From Thiohalophilus thiocyanatoxydans (GTDB lineage: Bacteria; Pseudomonadota; Gammaproteobacteria; UBA6429; Thiohalophilaceae): a stretch of 64,000 bases of DNA. Positions 8,872 to 17,977 of this stretch are shown here, one piece after another. The notes beneath the pieces were generated by a model that saw nothing but the letters and a program-made list of their open reading frames with translations, did no database searches and had not been told where the DNA came from. The position numbers were made by a program, and so were the translations under genes. The stretch spans positions 620,001-684,000 of the forward strand of contig NZ_SOQX01000001.1 of NCBI RefSeq assembly GCF_004366735.1, given 5' to 3'. Position 1 is the first letter of the stretch. Each line of letters opens with the position of its first letter.

Positions 8872-9228
8872 ATGACACGAACACGACACGGGCTCGTCCA
8901 CCTGCTGACCCTGGCAATGTTGCTATTGCCGGTACAGGCCCTGTATGCGCAAACCGAGATGCAGGCGCCGTCGCCGAATCATACATGTGAGCACATGCAG
9001 ATGGAGCAGGCGGATTCCTCGCAGGCCGGAACCTGTTGCGAGCAGGATACCGACCGCTGCAACCAGAACTGCCGCGACTGTTTTCAGTGCCAGAGTATCA
9101 ACGCGATTGCCTCCGTGCTGAACACCGAAATCAATAATCCGGAATCGGACTATTCGCTTCCCCTGTACGGGACCCCTGACGGATTACCCCCGACCGGTCA
9201 ATTTCGACCTCCTCGAAACCTCATCTGA
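8872..9228 (+). CDS. Small exported Cys/His/Met-rich protein, probably metal-binding
   Basis: A 118-residue protein with a signal peptide (LLTLAMLLLPVQALYAQ). A metal-ligand-rich middle follows (HTCEHMQMEQ...CCEQDTDRCNQNCRDCFQC), then a proline-rich C-terminus (PPTGQFRPPRNLI). Similar small proteins, often annotated CopL or DUF2946-like, sit upstream of heavy-metal RND operons. The ATG at 8872 is used; an in-frame TTG at 8866 is possible. The next gene is cusC, so a role in periplasmic copper binding or regulation is inferred. Confidence 0.65.
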   Translation: MTRTRHGLVHLLTLAMLLLPVQALYAQTEMQAPSPNHTCEHMQMEQADSSQAGTCCEQDTDRCNQNCRDCFQCQSINAIASVLNTEINNPESDYSLPLYGTPDGLPPTGQFRPPRNLI

Positions 9229-9233
9229 CGTTG

Positions 9234-9250
9234 ACACCCGTCCCGGGTGT
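9234..9250. promoter_or_regulatory. Operator-like dyad overlapping a possible -35 box before cusC
   Basis: ACACCCG and CGGGTGT are separated by 3 bases. TTGACA at 9231-9236 overlaps the left arm. This is compatible with a metal-responsive repressor or MerR-type site, but no regulator gene is adjacent. Confidence 0.4.
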
Positions 9251-9311
9251 ACTTTGCTGTAGTAATGCCGATGCGTGGCGTCGGTACGGAATCAGATGAT
9301 GAGGTATATAC

Positions 9312-10556
9312 ATGTTACGCCTATCTATGTTGTGCGGTGTCGTATTGGCGACACTGACAGCCCAACCGCTATTGGCGGCCTCGACCCTGACACTCGAGGA
9401 GTCGATCCGCCTGGCGCTGGACAATGATCCCGGCTTTCGGATCACCGAGGCCAGAAGCGCGGCTCTGAAGGAACAGGCGGTCGCTGATAAGGCCCTGCCC
9501 GATCCCAAGCTGAAGCTGGGACTGATGAATTTTCCCACCGACACCTTCGAACGGGATCAGGAGGCGATGACCCAGGTACAGGTGGGGATCCAGCAGATGT
9601 TTCCGGCGGGGGATTCGCTCAAATACAAATCAGAACGTTCCCTTTCCCGTTCCCGGGCACAGGATCATCAATCAAAAAATCAACGTCGGAAGCTGGTGCG
9701 CGATGTACGTCAGGCCTGGCTGGAGTGGTATTACTGGCATCGGGCGCAAAAAGTGGTGGAAGAGAATCGGGATCTGTACCGCAACCTGGTGCGGGTAACC
9801 GAATCCCAGTATGCCGCCGGGCGCCAACAGCAGCAGGATGTGATCCGGGCCGAGCTTGAACTGGGCCTGCTGGATGATCGTCTGGAGGACATACGCAACA
9901 AGATGGAGGAGGCCTGGGCGAAACTGGCGCGTTATCTGGGGGACACACCTGACGCCATGATCCCGCCGGAACAGTTCCCGAAACTGCCCCGCCCGCAGCC
10001 GCTTCAACTGGACGATCATCCCATGATTCAGGCCGCCCGCTCCGAGGTGGAGGCCGAGCAAAACAGTGTCTCTCTGGCCCGCCAGTCGTACAAGCCGTCC
10101 TGGATGCTGGATGTGACCTATGGTGGACGCGAAGGAGTGAATCTTGATGGCAGCCAGCGCAGTGACTTTCTCTCCGCCATGGTGCTGATGGATATCCCCC
10201 TGTTTACCGGTAATTATCAGGACCGCAAGGTCGCTGCCGGTAAACAAAAGTTACAAAGTGCGCTTTACAGTCTCAAGGATCGCAAACGGGGATTGAACCG
10301 CCAGTGGGAGGAGAGCCACTCCCGCTGGAACAGTCTGGCCGATCGCCTGGACCGTTATCAGGAACGATTATTACCTATGGCGCGGGAAAACGCCAAAAGC
10401 GCCTTGCAAGGTTATCAAAGTCGTGACGCGGAATTCAGTGCCCTGATGCGAGCCCGCATCATGCAGCTGGATACCGAACTCAAGGCACTACGTCTGCGTA
10501 CCGACCGTGCCAGGGTACAGGCGCAGTTACTCTATATTGCAGGAGTTGCACAATGA
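9312..10556 (+). CDS. cusC: Outer-membrane efflux protein, TolC family (CusC-like)
   Basis: A 414-residue TolC-family protein with a signal peptide (cleavage after LLAAS). Two repeated OEP segments carry long coiled-coil helices, e.g. LTLEESIRLALDNDPGF near the N-terminus. It is the outer-membrane duct of the tripartite efflux pump encoded with the next genes. It is not a lipoprotein, unlike E. coli CusC. Its stop overlaps the start of the adaptor gene by 4 bases (ATGA), showing tight operon organisation. Confidence 0.85.
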   Translation: MLRLSMLCGVVLATLTAQPLLAASTLTLEESIRLALDNDPGFRITEARSAALKEQAVADKALPDPKLKLGLMNFPTDTFERDQEAMTQVQVGIQQMFPAGDSLKYKSERSLSRSRAQDHQSKNQRRKLVRDVRQAWLEWYYWHRAQKVVEENRDLYRNLVRVTESQYAAGRQQQQDVIRAELELGLLDDRLEDIRNKMEEAWAKLARYLGDTPDAMIPPEQFPKLPRPQPLQLDDHPMIQAARSEVEAEQNSVSLARQSYKPSWMLDVTYGGREGVNLDGSQRSDFLSAMVLMDIPLFTGNYQDRKVAAGKQKLQSALYSLKDRKRGLNRQWEESHSRWNSLADRLDRYQERLLPMARENAKSALQGYQSRDAEFSALMRARIMQLDTELKALRLRTDRARVQAQLLYIAGVAQ

Positions 10557-12160
10557 AATTGACAAAAGGGTTAATCATTCTTTGCCTGGGGCTGCTGCTG
10601 GCCGCCTGCAGCGAGGATCAGAGCGCGGCGGACAGCGGTGCTGACAACAGCGGACAACAGGAGACCGCGCTGGAGCATGCCGAGAAGCACACCGATCCGA
10701 ACTATGTCTGCCCAATGCATCCCCAGATCGTTCGCGATGAGCCGGGCACTTGTCCGATCTGTGGCATGGATCTGGTCGAAAAAGAGCAGGAGAGCGATGA
10801 TCAACAGCAGGGTGAGAAAGAGATTCTCTACTATCAACATCCGCACGATCCCTCGATTACCTCAAAAGAGCCCAAGAAGGATGAGATGGGTATGGACTTT
10901 GTGCCGGTGTACGACGATGGCGGCGGCAGTTCGGTGAAAGTCTCGCCGGCAGTAGTTAACAATATGGGCGTACGTACCGCCAAGGCCGAGCGTGACACCC
11001 TGTGGCGCAAGATCGATACAGTCGGGTATGTCGCGTACGACGAAAGCCAGATTTCGCATATTCATCTGCGCACCGAGGGCTGGATAGAGAAACTCTATGT
11101 CGAAGCCGAGGGCGAGCGGGTCGAGAAAGGTGAACTGCTCTACGAAGTTTACGCGCCGGAGTTGGTGAATGCGCAGGAAGAGTATGTTCAGGCTCTGGAG
11201 AGCGGACGTAAATCACTGATTCGGGCCTCCCGGGAGCGCCTTCTGGCACTGGACATTGGTGCCGAACAGATCGACGAGCTGCGCAAAACCCGCCAGGTCA
11301 GTCAGTATGTCAAAGCTTATGCCTCGCAGGACGGCATTGTCGCCAATCTCGGCGTGCGTGAAGGGATGTATGTTATGCCCAAAGCCGAGGTGATGGCGCT
11401 GGCGGATCTCTCTTCTGTCTGGATTCAGGCGGAGGTTTTTGAAAGTCAGGTGGACTGGGTCGAGGCGGGCCAGCCGGCTGACGTCACTCTCTCCTATTTT
11501 CCCGGTCGAACCTGGGAAGGGGAGGTGGAATACGTTTATCCCAACCTTAACCCCAGAACCCGCACTTTGCAGGTTCGTCTGCGCTTTGATAACCCCGATC
11601 AAACCCTCAAGCCCAACATGTTTGCCGATGTCAGCATCTATGGTGGAGCCCGGCGGGATATTGTGATTATTCCGCAAGAGGCGTTGATCCGCGGTGGGGA
11701 AGAAGATCGGGTGATTCTGTCGCTGGAGGAGGGACGGTTCAAACCCCGGACCGTGGTCGCCGGCATGGCGTCGGGTGACTGGGTCGAGATCAAAAACGGA
11801 CTGGAAGCCGGCGATCGGGTCGTGACCTCGGGACAGTTTTTGATCGACTCGGAGGCCAGTCTCAAGGCCAGTATGCAACGGATGACATCGCCGGAAGACG
11901 AGACCACCGCAGAAAATGAAGAGTCCACATCGGCTATCACCGGCACCGGTGTGTTACATGAACTGGATCCGGAAGCAAACAGCGTCAACATGAGCCACGA
12001 CCCAATCCCGGAAATAGACTGGCCGGAAATGACCATGGACTTCAAGGTCAAACCCGACGTCGATCTCGAGGCGTTCAGTCCCGATGATAAAGTCGAATTC
12101 GACCTTGAAAAAGGCGACGACGGCTATGTCATCAAGGCCATGCGAAAACGCAAAGAATAG
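10553..12160 (+). CDS. cusB: RND efflux periplasmic adaptor, CusB-like, with metal-binding N-terminal modules and C-terminal CusF-like domain
   Basis: A 535-residue lipoprotein (lipobox LLAAC near 18). After it comes a heavy-metal-binding module, YVCPMHPQIV...CPICGMDLV (about 50-80), and a second degenerate one ending KKDEMGMDFVPVY (about 100-120). The membrane-fusion core follows (about 140-430). The C-terminal ~80 residues (from GTGVLHELD, with MTMDFKV) resemble the periplasmic copper chaperone CusF, so the chaperone appears fused. It joins CusC to the inner-membrane pump CusA. A repeat cassette with a GxxExxY gene separates it from cusA. Confidence 0.88.
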   Translation: MKLTKGLIILCLGLLLAACSEDQSAADSGADNSGQQETALEHAEKHTDPNYVCPMHPQIVRDEPGTCPICGMDLVEKEQESDDQQQGEKEILYYQHPHDPSITSKEPKKDEMGMDFVPVYDDGGGSSVKVSPAVVNNMGVRTAKAERDTLWRKIDTVGYVAYDESQISHIHLRTEGWIEKLYVEAEGERVEKGELLYEVYAPELVNAQEEYVQALESGRKSLIRASRERLLALDIGAEQIDELRKTRQVSQYVKAYASQDGIVANLGVREGMYVMPKAEVMALADLSSVWIQAEVFESQVDWVEAGQPADVTLSYFPGRTWEGEVEYVYPNLNPRTRTLQVRLRFDNPDQTLKPNMFADVSIYGGARRDIVIIPQEALIRGGEEDRVILSLEEGRFKPRTVVAGMASGDWVEIKNGLEAGDRVVTSGQFLIDSEASLKASMQRMTSPEDETTAENEESTSAITGTGVLHELDPEANSVNMSHDPIPEIDWPEMTMDFKVKPDVDLEAFSPDDKVEFDLEKGDDGYVIKAMRKRKE

Positions 12161-12163
12161 ATT

Positions 12164-12626
12164 TAACCACGAAGTCACGAAGACGCGAAGGAGAGCATGA
12201 TGCTTCGAAAGGAATCATCGTTTGGTAATGAAATTGAAGAAATGGCAGAACATGTCGTTGATTCGGTTTACAAGATACACAGGTCTTTAGGACCCGGCTT
12301 GCTCGAGTCAGCTTATGAGGCATGTTTGAAACATGAGTTAATTAAGCGGGGAATTGACGTGTCATGCCAAATTGAAATGCCAATCATTTATGAGGGCAAG
12401 AAAATCATGCCGGGATTCAGGATGGATATGCTTGTTGGACAGTCGATAATTGTTGAATTGAAATCTGTCGAGCAATTGCTGCCTGTCCATAAGGCTCAGT
12501 TAATGACGTATATGAAGCTCAGCAAGAAAAATCTTGGGTTTTTACTGAACTTTAATGTGCCAGTCATGAAGCAAGGTATTTCCAGAGTTGTTATATAAAC
12601 TTCGCGCCTTCGAGTCTTCGTGGTGA
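12164..12626 (+). mobile_element. Repeat-flanked cassette carrying a GxxExxY gene, inserted between cusB and cusA
   Basis: The left arm 12164-12191 (TTAACCACGAAG, 8-base period) and inverted right arm 12599-12626 (ending TTCGTGGTGAA) enclose a single gene. The right arm begins one base after that gene's stop codon. The cassette starts 3 bases after cusB and ends shortly before the cusA ribosome site, splitting what is normally a continuous cusBA operon. No target-site duplication or transposase was identified. Confidence 0.65.
12197..12598 (+). CDS. GxxExxY protein (PD-(D/E)XK-like family)
   Basis: A 133-residue protein with the family signature GPGLLESAY (residues about 32-40) and an acidic/lysine core DMLVGQSIIVELKSVEQL that resembles a nuclease-fold D-x(n)-E-x-K motif. 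The family is small, often multicopy, and of unknown function; the nuclease-like fold is established only by similarity. Codon and base use is more AT-rich than the flanking cus genes, suggesting transfer. It is enclosed by inverted 8-base-period arms and has a paralogue at 31566-31943. Confidence 0.85.
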   Translation: MMLRKESSFGNEIEEMAEHVVDSVYKIHRSLGPGLLESAYEACLKHELIKRGIDVSCQIEMPIIYEGKKIMPGFRMDMLVGQSIIVELKSVEQLLPVHKAQLMTYMKLSKKNLGFLLNFNVPVMKQGISRVVI

Positions 12627-12644
12627 ATTTTTTGGAGATAGAAC

Positions 12645-15600
12645 ATGATTGAACGAATTATCGACTGGTCGCTGCACAACCGTTTTCTGGTGTTGTTGCT
12701 GACGGTGGTGCTATGCGGCTGGGGCTGGTATGCGGTGAAGAACACGCCGCTGGATGCGATCCCTGATCTGTCAGATGTGCAGGTGATTATCAAGACCACC
12801 TATCCGGGGCAGGCGCCGCGGGTGGTGGAGGATCAGGTGACCTATCCGTTGACCACGGCGATGCTCTCCGTGCCGGGGGCGAAGACGGTGCGCGGTTACT
12901 CCATGTTCGGGGATTCGTTTGTGTATATCCTTTTTGAGGACGGCACCGATCCCTACTGGGCCCGATCACGGGTGCTGGAGTACCTGAGTCAGGTCGAATC
13001 GCGGCTGCCGGAGCAGGCCCGTCCGGCGCTGGGACCCGACGCCACCGGTGTGGGCTGGATCTATGAATATGCCCTGGTGGATCGCACCGGCGAGCATGAT
13101 CTGTCCCAACTACGTTCGCTGCAGGACTGGTTTTTGAAATATGAGCTGCAGACGGTTTCCGGCGTATCGGAAGTGGCGACCGTCGGCGGTATGGTCAAGC
13201 AGTACCAGGTCGTTCTGGATCCGGACAAGTTGCGCGCCTATGACCTGCCGCTGGAAAAGGTGCGCAAGGCAATTCGGGAAGGTAATCAGGAGGCTGGCGG
13301 CTCGGTGATCGAGATGGCCGAAGCTGAATATATGGTGCGGGCAACCGGCTACATCCAGAGCAAGGAGGATCTTGAAAATATTCCGCTGGGCGTCAGTGAT
13401 CAGGGTACACCGTTGTTGCTGGGCGATATAGCCGAGATCCGGCTGGGGCCGCAAATGCGCCGCGGCATCGCGGAGCTGAACGGCGAGGGTGAGGTCGCCG
13501 GCGGTATTGTGGTGATGCGTTACGGGGAAAATGCCCTCAAAACCATCGAGGGCGTCAAGCGCAAACTGGAACAGCTGCAAAACGGCCTGCCAGACGGCGT
13601 GGAGATCGTCGAAACCTATGATCGTTCCAGTCTGATTAATCGGGCTGTCGATAACCTGACCGGCAAACTGCTGGAAGAGTTTCTAATTGTCGCGCTGGTC
13701 TGTCTGGTGTTTCTGTTTCATCTGCGTTCGGCACTGGTCGCGATTATCAGTTTGCCGATCGGGATTCTGGGTGCGTTTGTGGTCATGTATCACCAGGGTA
13801 TTAATGCCAACATCATGTCCCTGGGCGGGATTGCCATTGCCATCGGTGCCATGGTCGATGCGGCGATCGTAATGATCGAAAACGTGCATAAACACATCGA
13901 GCGCGAGCCGCTGAACGATGAAAACCGCTGGCGGATTATCAGTGAAGCGACCCGTGAAGTGGGACCGGCCCTGTTCTTCTCATTGTTGATTATTACCCTC
14001 AGCTTCCTGCCCGTTTTCACCCTGGAGGCTCAGGAAGGGCGGATGTTCGCACCGCTGGCCTTTACCAAGACCTATGCCATGGCCGCGGCGGCCGGGTTGT
14101 CGATCACCCTGGTGCCGGTATTGATGGGTTATTTCATCCGCGGTCGTATCCGATCGGAAGAGAGAAATCCTGTCAATCGGGTTTTGATAAAAGCTTACAA
14201 ACCTTTCATCAATACAGTGCTGAACAAACCCAAAAGCGTGCTTGGTATTGCATTGCTGGTGATACTGATGACGATCTGGCCGGTAATGAACATCGGTTCG
14301 GAATTCATGCCGGATCTGGACGAAGGGGATCTGATGTACATGCCGACAACGTTCCCCGGGCTTTCCATCGGCAAGGCGCAGGAGCTGTTACAACAGACTG
14401 ACAAACTGATCATGAGCGTGCCGGAGGTCAAGCGGGTCTTCGGCAAGATCGGACGGGCCGAAACCGCCACCGATCCGGCGCCATTGACCATGATCGAAAC
14501 CACCATCCAGCTCAAGCCCCGCAGTGAGTGGCGCGAAGGCATGACCACTGAAAAACTCAAGCAGGAGTTAAACGACCGGGTACAATTCCCCGGGTTGACC
14601 AACTCCTGGGTAATGCCGATCAAAACCCGGATCGACATGCTGGCGACCGGGATCAAGACGCCGGTAGGTGTCAAGGTCTCGGGTCCCGATCTGAATGTGA
14701 TCCAGGATCTTGGCCAGCAGGTCGAGGAGGCAGTCATGAAGGTGCCGGGGACGGTCTCGGCCTATTCGGAACGCACGGTCGGCGGACGCTATATCACGGT
14801 GGATATCGACCGCAAGGCGGCTTCTCGGGTTGGTCTGAATATCGTCGATGTACAAAACGTGGTGAGCACGGCGATTGGTGGAATGCAGATCGACCAGACA
14901 GTGGAAGGACTGGAACGGTACCCCATCAATTTGCGCTATCCGCAGGAGGTTCGCGAGTCGGTCGACAAGCTGCGCGATCTGCCCTTGATTACCAAACAGG
15001 GTGCAAGGATCCCACTGTCTGAAGTTTCGGATATCAGGGTTGAAAAGGGTCCGGCTATGATAAAAAGTGAAAACGCACGACCCAATGGCTGGACCTTTGT
15101 TGATATCAAAGATCGGGACCTGGGCTCCTATGTTGAAGAGGCCCGGCGCGTTGTTAATCAGGAGATCGACCTGCCGTCCGGATACTCCCTTGATTGGTCA
15201 GGTCAGTATGAGTATATGGTTCGGGCCAAGGAGCGTCTGAAGGTCGTAGTACCGCTGACACTGGTGATTATCGTGCTCCTGTTATATCTCAACTTCCGAA
15301 ATATTGTCGAAGTGATGATTATCATGGGGACCCTGCCGATGGCACTGGTGGGCGGTTACTGGCTACTTTACGTTCTTGGCTACAATATGTCGGTGGCTGT
15401 CGGTGTCGGCTTTATTGCCCTGGCCGGGGTGGCCGTGGAGATTGGTGTGGTAATGCTGGTCTACCTTAATCAGGCTTATCGCAGTCATATTTCGTACAAA
15501 GAACGCGTGCATGTACCGACTATGGAAGAACTCAAGCAGGCCGTGACCGATGGCGCCCTGTTACGAGTCCGACCTATCATTATGACTGTTGCGGCAATCA

Positions 15601-15794
15601 CCGGCGGTCTGCTCCCGATCATGCTGGGTGGCGGCACCGGCTCGGAGGTGATGCGCCGCATTGCCGCGCCGATGGTCGGCGGTATGATCAGCGCTACCAT
15701 TTTGACATTGGTCGTGATTCCGGCTGTTTATTTTCTGTGGAAGCAATATGAAGTCAAGCGTTGTATTGAACAAGGTAAAATACCGGGGGATTAA
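12645..15794 (+). CDS. cusA: CusA, RND-family Cu(I)/Ag(I) efflux pump
   Basis: A 1049-residue inner-membrane proton-driven RND transporter. The N-terminus ([18 protein letters not shown]), the segment [15 protein letters not shown], and the TM4 region with [20 protein letters not shown] match the CusA/heavy-metal-efflux branch closely. Periplasmic Met residues of the copper-binding type occur (e.g. in APLTMIETT and TRIDMLATG). An SD-like TTTGGAGA precedes the ATG. Works with CusB and CusC to export copper/silver from the periplasm. The next gene starts 1 base after its stop. Confidence 0.95.
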   Translation: MIERIIDWSLHNRFLVLLLTVVLCGWGWYAVKNTPLDAIPDLSDVQVIIKTTYPGQAPRVVEDQVTYPLTTAMLSVPGAKTVRGYSMFGDSFVYILFEDGTDPYWARSRVLEYLSQVESRLPEQARPALGPDATGVGWIYEYALVDRTGEHDLSQLRSLQDWFLKYELQTVSGVSEVATVGGMVKQYQVVLDPDKLRAYDLPLEKVRKAIREGNQEAGGSVIEMAEAEYMVRATGYIQSKEDLENIPLGVSDQGTPLLLGDIAEIRLGPQMRRGIAELNGEGEVAGGIVVMRYGENALKTIEGVKRKLEQLQNGLPDGVEIVETYDRSSLINRAVDNLTGKLLEEFLIVALVCLVFLFHLRSALVAIISLPIGILGAFVVMYHQGINANIMSLGGIAIAIGAMVDAAIVMIENVHKHIEREPLNDENRWRIISEATREVGPALFFSLLIITLSFLPVFTLEAQEGRMFAPLAFTKTYAMAAAAGLSITLVPVLMGYFIRGRIRSEERNPVNRVLIKAYKPFINTVLNKPKSVLGIALLVILMTIWPVMNIGSEFMPDLDEGDLMYMPTTFPGLSIGKAQELLQQTDKLIMSVPEVKRVFGKIGRAETATDPAPLTMIETTIQLKPRSEWREGMTTEKLKQELNDRVQFPGLTNSWVMPIKTRIDMLATGIKTPVGVKVSGPDLNVIQDLGQQVEEAVMKVPGTVSAYSERTVGGRYITVDIDRKAASRVGLNIVDVQNVVSTAIGGMQIDQTVEGLERYPINLRYPQEVRESVDKLRDLPLITKQGARIPLSEVSDIRVEKGPAMIKSENARPNGWTFVDIKDRDLGSYVEEARRVVNQEIDLPSGYSLDWSGQYEYMVRAKERLKVVVPLTLVIIVLLLYLNFRNIVEVMIIMGTLPMALVGGYWLLYVLGYNMSVAVGVGFIALAGVAVEIGVVMLVYLNQAYRSHISYKERVHVPTMEELKQAVTDGALLRVRPIIMTVAAITGGLLPIMLGGGTGSEVMRRIAAPMVGGMISATILTLVVIPAVYFLWKQYEVKRCIEQGKIPGD

Positions 15795-15795
15795 G

Positions 15796-16284
15796 ATGCC
15801 AGCGATATACACCATTGTGGTGCTTGGTATTGTTGTCAGTCTGGGACTGGCCGGGTGCGATAACTCGGCCAGTTCCAACAGCCAACCGCAAGCCACCCAA
15901 TCTGCCTCAACGGAAGCCGATATACCGCCACGTAATCAGGATATGCAGCAGATTCTGCGAGGCGGGCGTATCTATCAGCAAAACTGTGCCACCTGTCACG
16001 GCAAGCTGGCACAGGGTGCAGAGAACTGGCGGCAGCGCGACGAGGAGGGTAAATTCCCGCCACCGCCGCTGGATGGGTCGGCGCACACCTGGCATCATCC
16101 GACCGCCCAACTGATCGAGGTTATTAAAAACGGCACCCTGGACCGGGGAGGGAATATGCCGGCCTGGAAAGATCAGCTCAGCGAACAGGATATTGTCGAT
16201 GTGCTGGCCTGGATCAAGGCGCAATGGCCCGATGAGATCTATGCCCGATGGTATCGCAATGATCAACGAGCGAAAAACAGATAG
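15796..16284 (+). CDS. c-type cytochrome lipoprotein
   Basis: A 162-residue mono-haem cytochrome c. N-terminal membrane/lipoprotein signal with lipobox LAGC (Cys21), a flexible linker, the haem motif C64-A-T-C67-H68, and a distal Met candidate (GGNMPAWKDQL) typical of class I cytochromes. It is expected to be anchored in the periplasm. The ATG at 15796 follows the cusA stop by 1 base, so it belongs to the cus transcript. Electron partner unknown; a link to copper redox or to a copper-containing oxidase is inference. Confidence 0.88.
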   Translation: MPAIYTIVVLGIVVSLGLAGCDNSASSNSQPQATQSASTEADIPPRNQDMQQILRGGRIYQQNCATCHGKLAQGAENWRQRDEEGKFPPPPLDGSAHTWHHPTAQLIEVIKNGTLDRGGNMPAWKDQLSEQDIVDVLAWIKAQWPDEIYARWYRNDQRAKNR

Positions 16285-16327
16285 GCAAAAAGGGGCATAG
16301 GATGCAGGGTGAAGTGGCGGCGGGTGG

Positions 16328-16423
16328 TTGTTCGGTCACGGGGGCTTCGGTATCCTGATCTGGAACGTCGTGCTTTTGGCCCTCGTCTGGTTGATATACC
16401 AGATACCAGGTCCTGGGAACTAG
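16328..16423 (+). pseudogene. Possible remnant of a small one-helix membrane protein
   Basis: This frame reads a Gly/aromatic turn (FGHGGFG) followed by one hydrophobic helix (ILIWNVVLLALVWLIYQ), like the small SHOCT-type membrane peptides often seen near metal genes. No ATG or GTG is in frame (only a TTG at 16328), and an in-frame TGA lies at 16310. It is probably a decayed gene or chance. Its stop codon is in a CTAG repeat (TAGTTACTAG). Confidence 0.3.
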
Positions 16424-16510
16424 TTACTAGAACCTGTTTGTTGATAGCAATTTCTGTGTTGTCAGGCACAACTGGCGACGCTGAGAATATTTTTACAGAA
16501 GGAGAGGATT

Positions 16511-16900
16511 ATGTACGGATTTAACACCAAGGTTTCAGGCGGTTTTGATGAGGCGGTTGAGAAAGTCACCGAAGCACTGAAAGAAGAGGGTTTCGGCGTA
16601 TTGACCGAGATTGATGTCAAGGCGGTCATGAAAAAGAAACTGGATATTGATAAAAAACCCTACAAGATACTCGGTGCCTGTAATCCGGAACTGGCCAACC
16701 AGGCCCTGACCGCCGAATCGGATATCGGTTTGTTATTGCCCTGCAACGTAGTCGTGCGCGAGGAAGAGGATGAGTCGATCACGGTGGCGTTCATGGACCC
16801 GCAGGCGGTGCTGGATCTGGTGCAACAACCGGGTATTCATGAGCTGGCCGGGGAGGTCAAGGCACGACTGGAACGGGTACGGGATAGCATCGCCTCCTGA
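16511..16900 (+). CDS. DUF302 domain protein
   Basis: A 129-residue soluble protein of the DUF302 family, recognisable by MYGFNTKVSGGFDEAVEKVTEALK, FGVLTEIDVK and the ...YKILGACNPELANQAL...LLPCNVVV core with two conserved cysteines. A strong AGAAGGAGAGG ribosome site lies at 16497-16507. The family is common in sulfur oxidisers and metal-resistance clusters; its biochemical role is unknown. It follows the cus/cytochrome genes on the same strand. Confidence 0.9.
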   Translation: MYGFNTKVSGGFDEAVEKVTEALKEEGFGVLTEIDVKAVMKKKLDIDKKPYKILGACNPELANQALTAESDIGLLLPCNVVVREEEDESITVAFMDPQAVLDLVQQPGIHELAGEVKARLERVRDSIAS

Positions 16901-16916
16901 AGAATAAATACTTAGT

Positions 16917-16955
16917 ACTTAGTACTTAGTACTTAGTACTTAGTGCTGAGTGTGT
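16917..16955. repeat. 7-base tandem array (AGTACTT)
   Basis: About four AGTACTT units followed by degenerate AGTGCTG/AGTGTGT units, directly downstream of the DUF302 gene. A GGGTGCGT...ACGCACC hairpin, seen again at 25911, 27408 and elsewhere, follows at 16957-16975. Confidence 0.85.
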
Positions 16956-17035
16956 AGGGTGCGTTCTACGCACCAGTAATCCGCCGGCGAAAAATCGTTG
17001 CATGGGAGTACTCTGTGGTGCGTGGCTCATTCCCG

Positions 17036-17701
17036 TCATCGTAATTTATATTCCATTGTATAGTTAAAGGTTCTGTCCGACAGGGATGCCGGCGGTGCCG
17101 GGAGGGGTTGTGCTTTGCGGGCGGCCTGGATGGCCGCCTCGCAAAATAACTCATTGCCTTCAAGACATTCGATGTCGCGTATCTGACCGTCGGTGGCGAT
17201 CATCAGGCGGATCGCGGCCCGACCCTCCAGTTGACGCCGGCGTGCCATAAAGGGGTAATGCTTGTATTGCTCCAGATGACGCAGAAGGCGGCTCTGGTAG
17301 GATTCGTCGGCTGATATTCCGCTGCGGACATCCCCGCGCTGTCTTCGTTGCTGTTCCATCTCTTGCGGACGTGCCTCTTTAAATAGCTTCGTGGGTTTTT
17401 CTTCCGCGGGCACCTCGTCGTCTGGTTTTGTGGGCGTATCCGGTTTTGCGAGAGTTTCCGTTACCGGAGATGGTTTTGTTTGTTGTTTTTCCTGTTTCGT
17501 CTTCGGTTTGGCCGGGTTTTTTGCTAACGGTTCGGACCGGAGTCGGGGGGCCACTACCGGATTCAAGCGGATGTTCAGTCGAGTATTGACCTCCGTCTGA
17601 TGATGTCCCGGCGAGAGCGTGCCGGGCTGAATCATTACCCCGATGTGCAATCCGATTGAGAGCAGCAGCGTCAGTTTAAAGGCAGGGGTAAGTTGCGTCA
17701 T
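17036..17701 (-). CDS. tonB: TonB-like energy transducer
   Basis: A 221-residue protein. One N-terminal membrane anchor (about 9-25), a Lys/Pro/Glu-rich periplasmic spacer (about 55-115), and a C-terminal TonB domain (LLRHLEQYKHYPFMARRRQLEGRAAIRLMIATDGQI). It couples proton motive force to outer-membrane receptors. It is divergent from the copper receptor at 17978, its likely client. ExbB/ExbD are not in the window. Confidence 0.9.
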   Translation of the reverse strand: MTQLTPAFKLTLLLSIGLHIGVMIQPGTLSPGHHQTEVNTRLNIRLNPVVAPRLRSEPLAKNPAKPKTKQEKQQTKPSPVTETLAKPDTPTKPDDEVPAEEKPTKLFKEARPQEMEQQRRQRGDVRSGISADESYQSRLLRHLEQYKHYPFMARRRQLEGRAAIRLMIATDGQIRDIECLEGNELFCEAAIQAARKAQPLPAPPASLSDRTFNYTMEYKLR

Positions 17702-17977
17702 GAAAGGCGGAATCAGTTCGGTGGCTTTTTGGCTTGGGTCGATGAAAGCAAACTTTAACGTAATATCATTCCGGCTCCAATGCGGACTTTAGAATGACCA
17801 GTAAGCTATGTATTTTACAACGGAGTGATGAATCGACTGTCCTGATACAGGGTGTCTGATAACAGACAGTTTCAAGTTTATTTCTCATGCAAGTCGTTGT
17901 TTTGTCGTGACCAGCTCGTGGCACGACATTTGCCTCCCTGATGGTTTTGACGGTTTTTTCAACGGGGAGCAAGCAGT

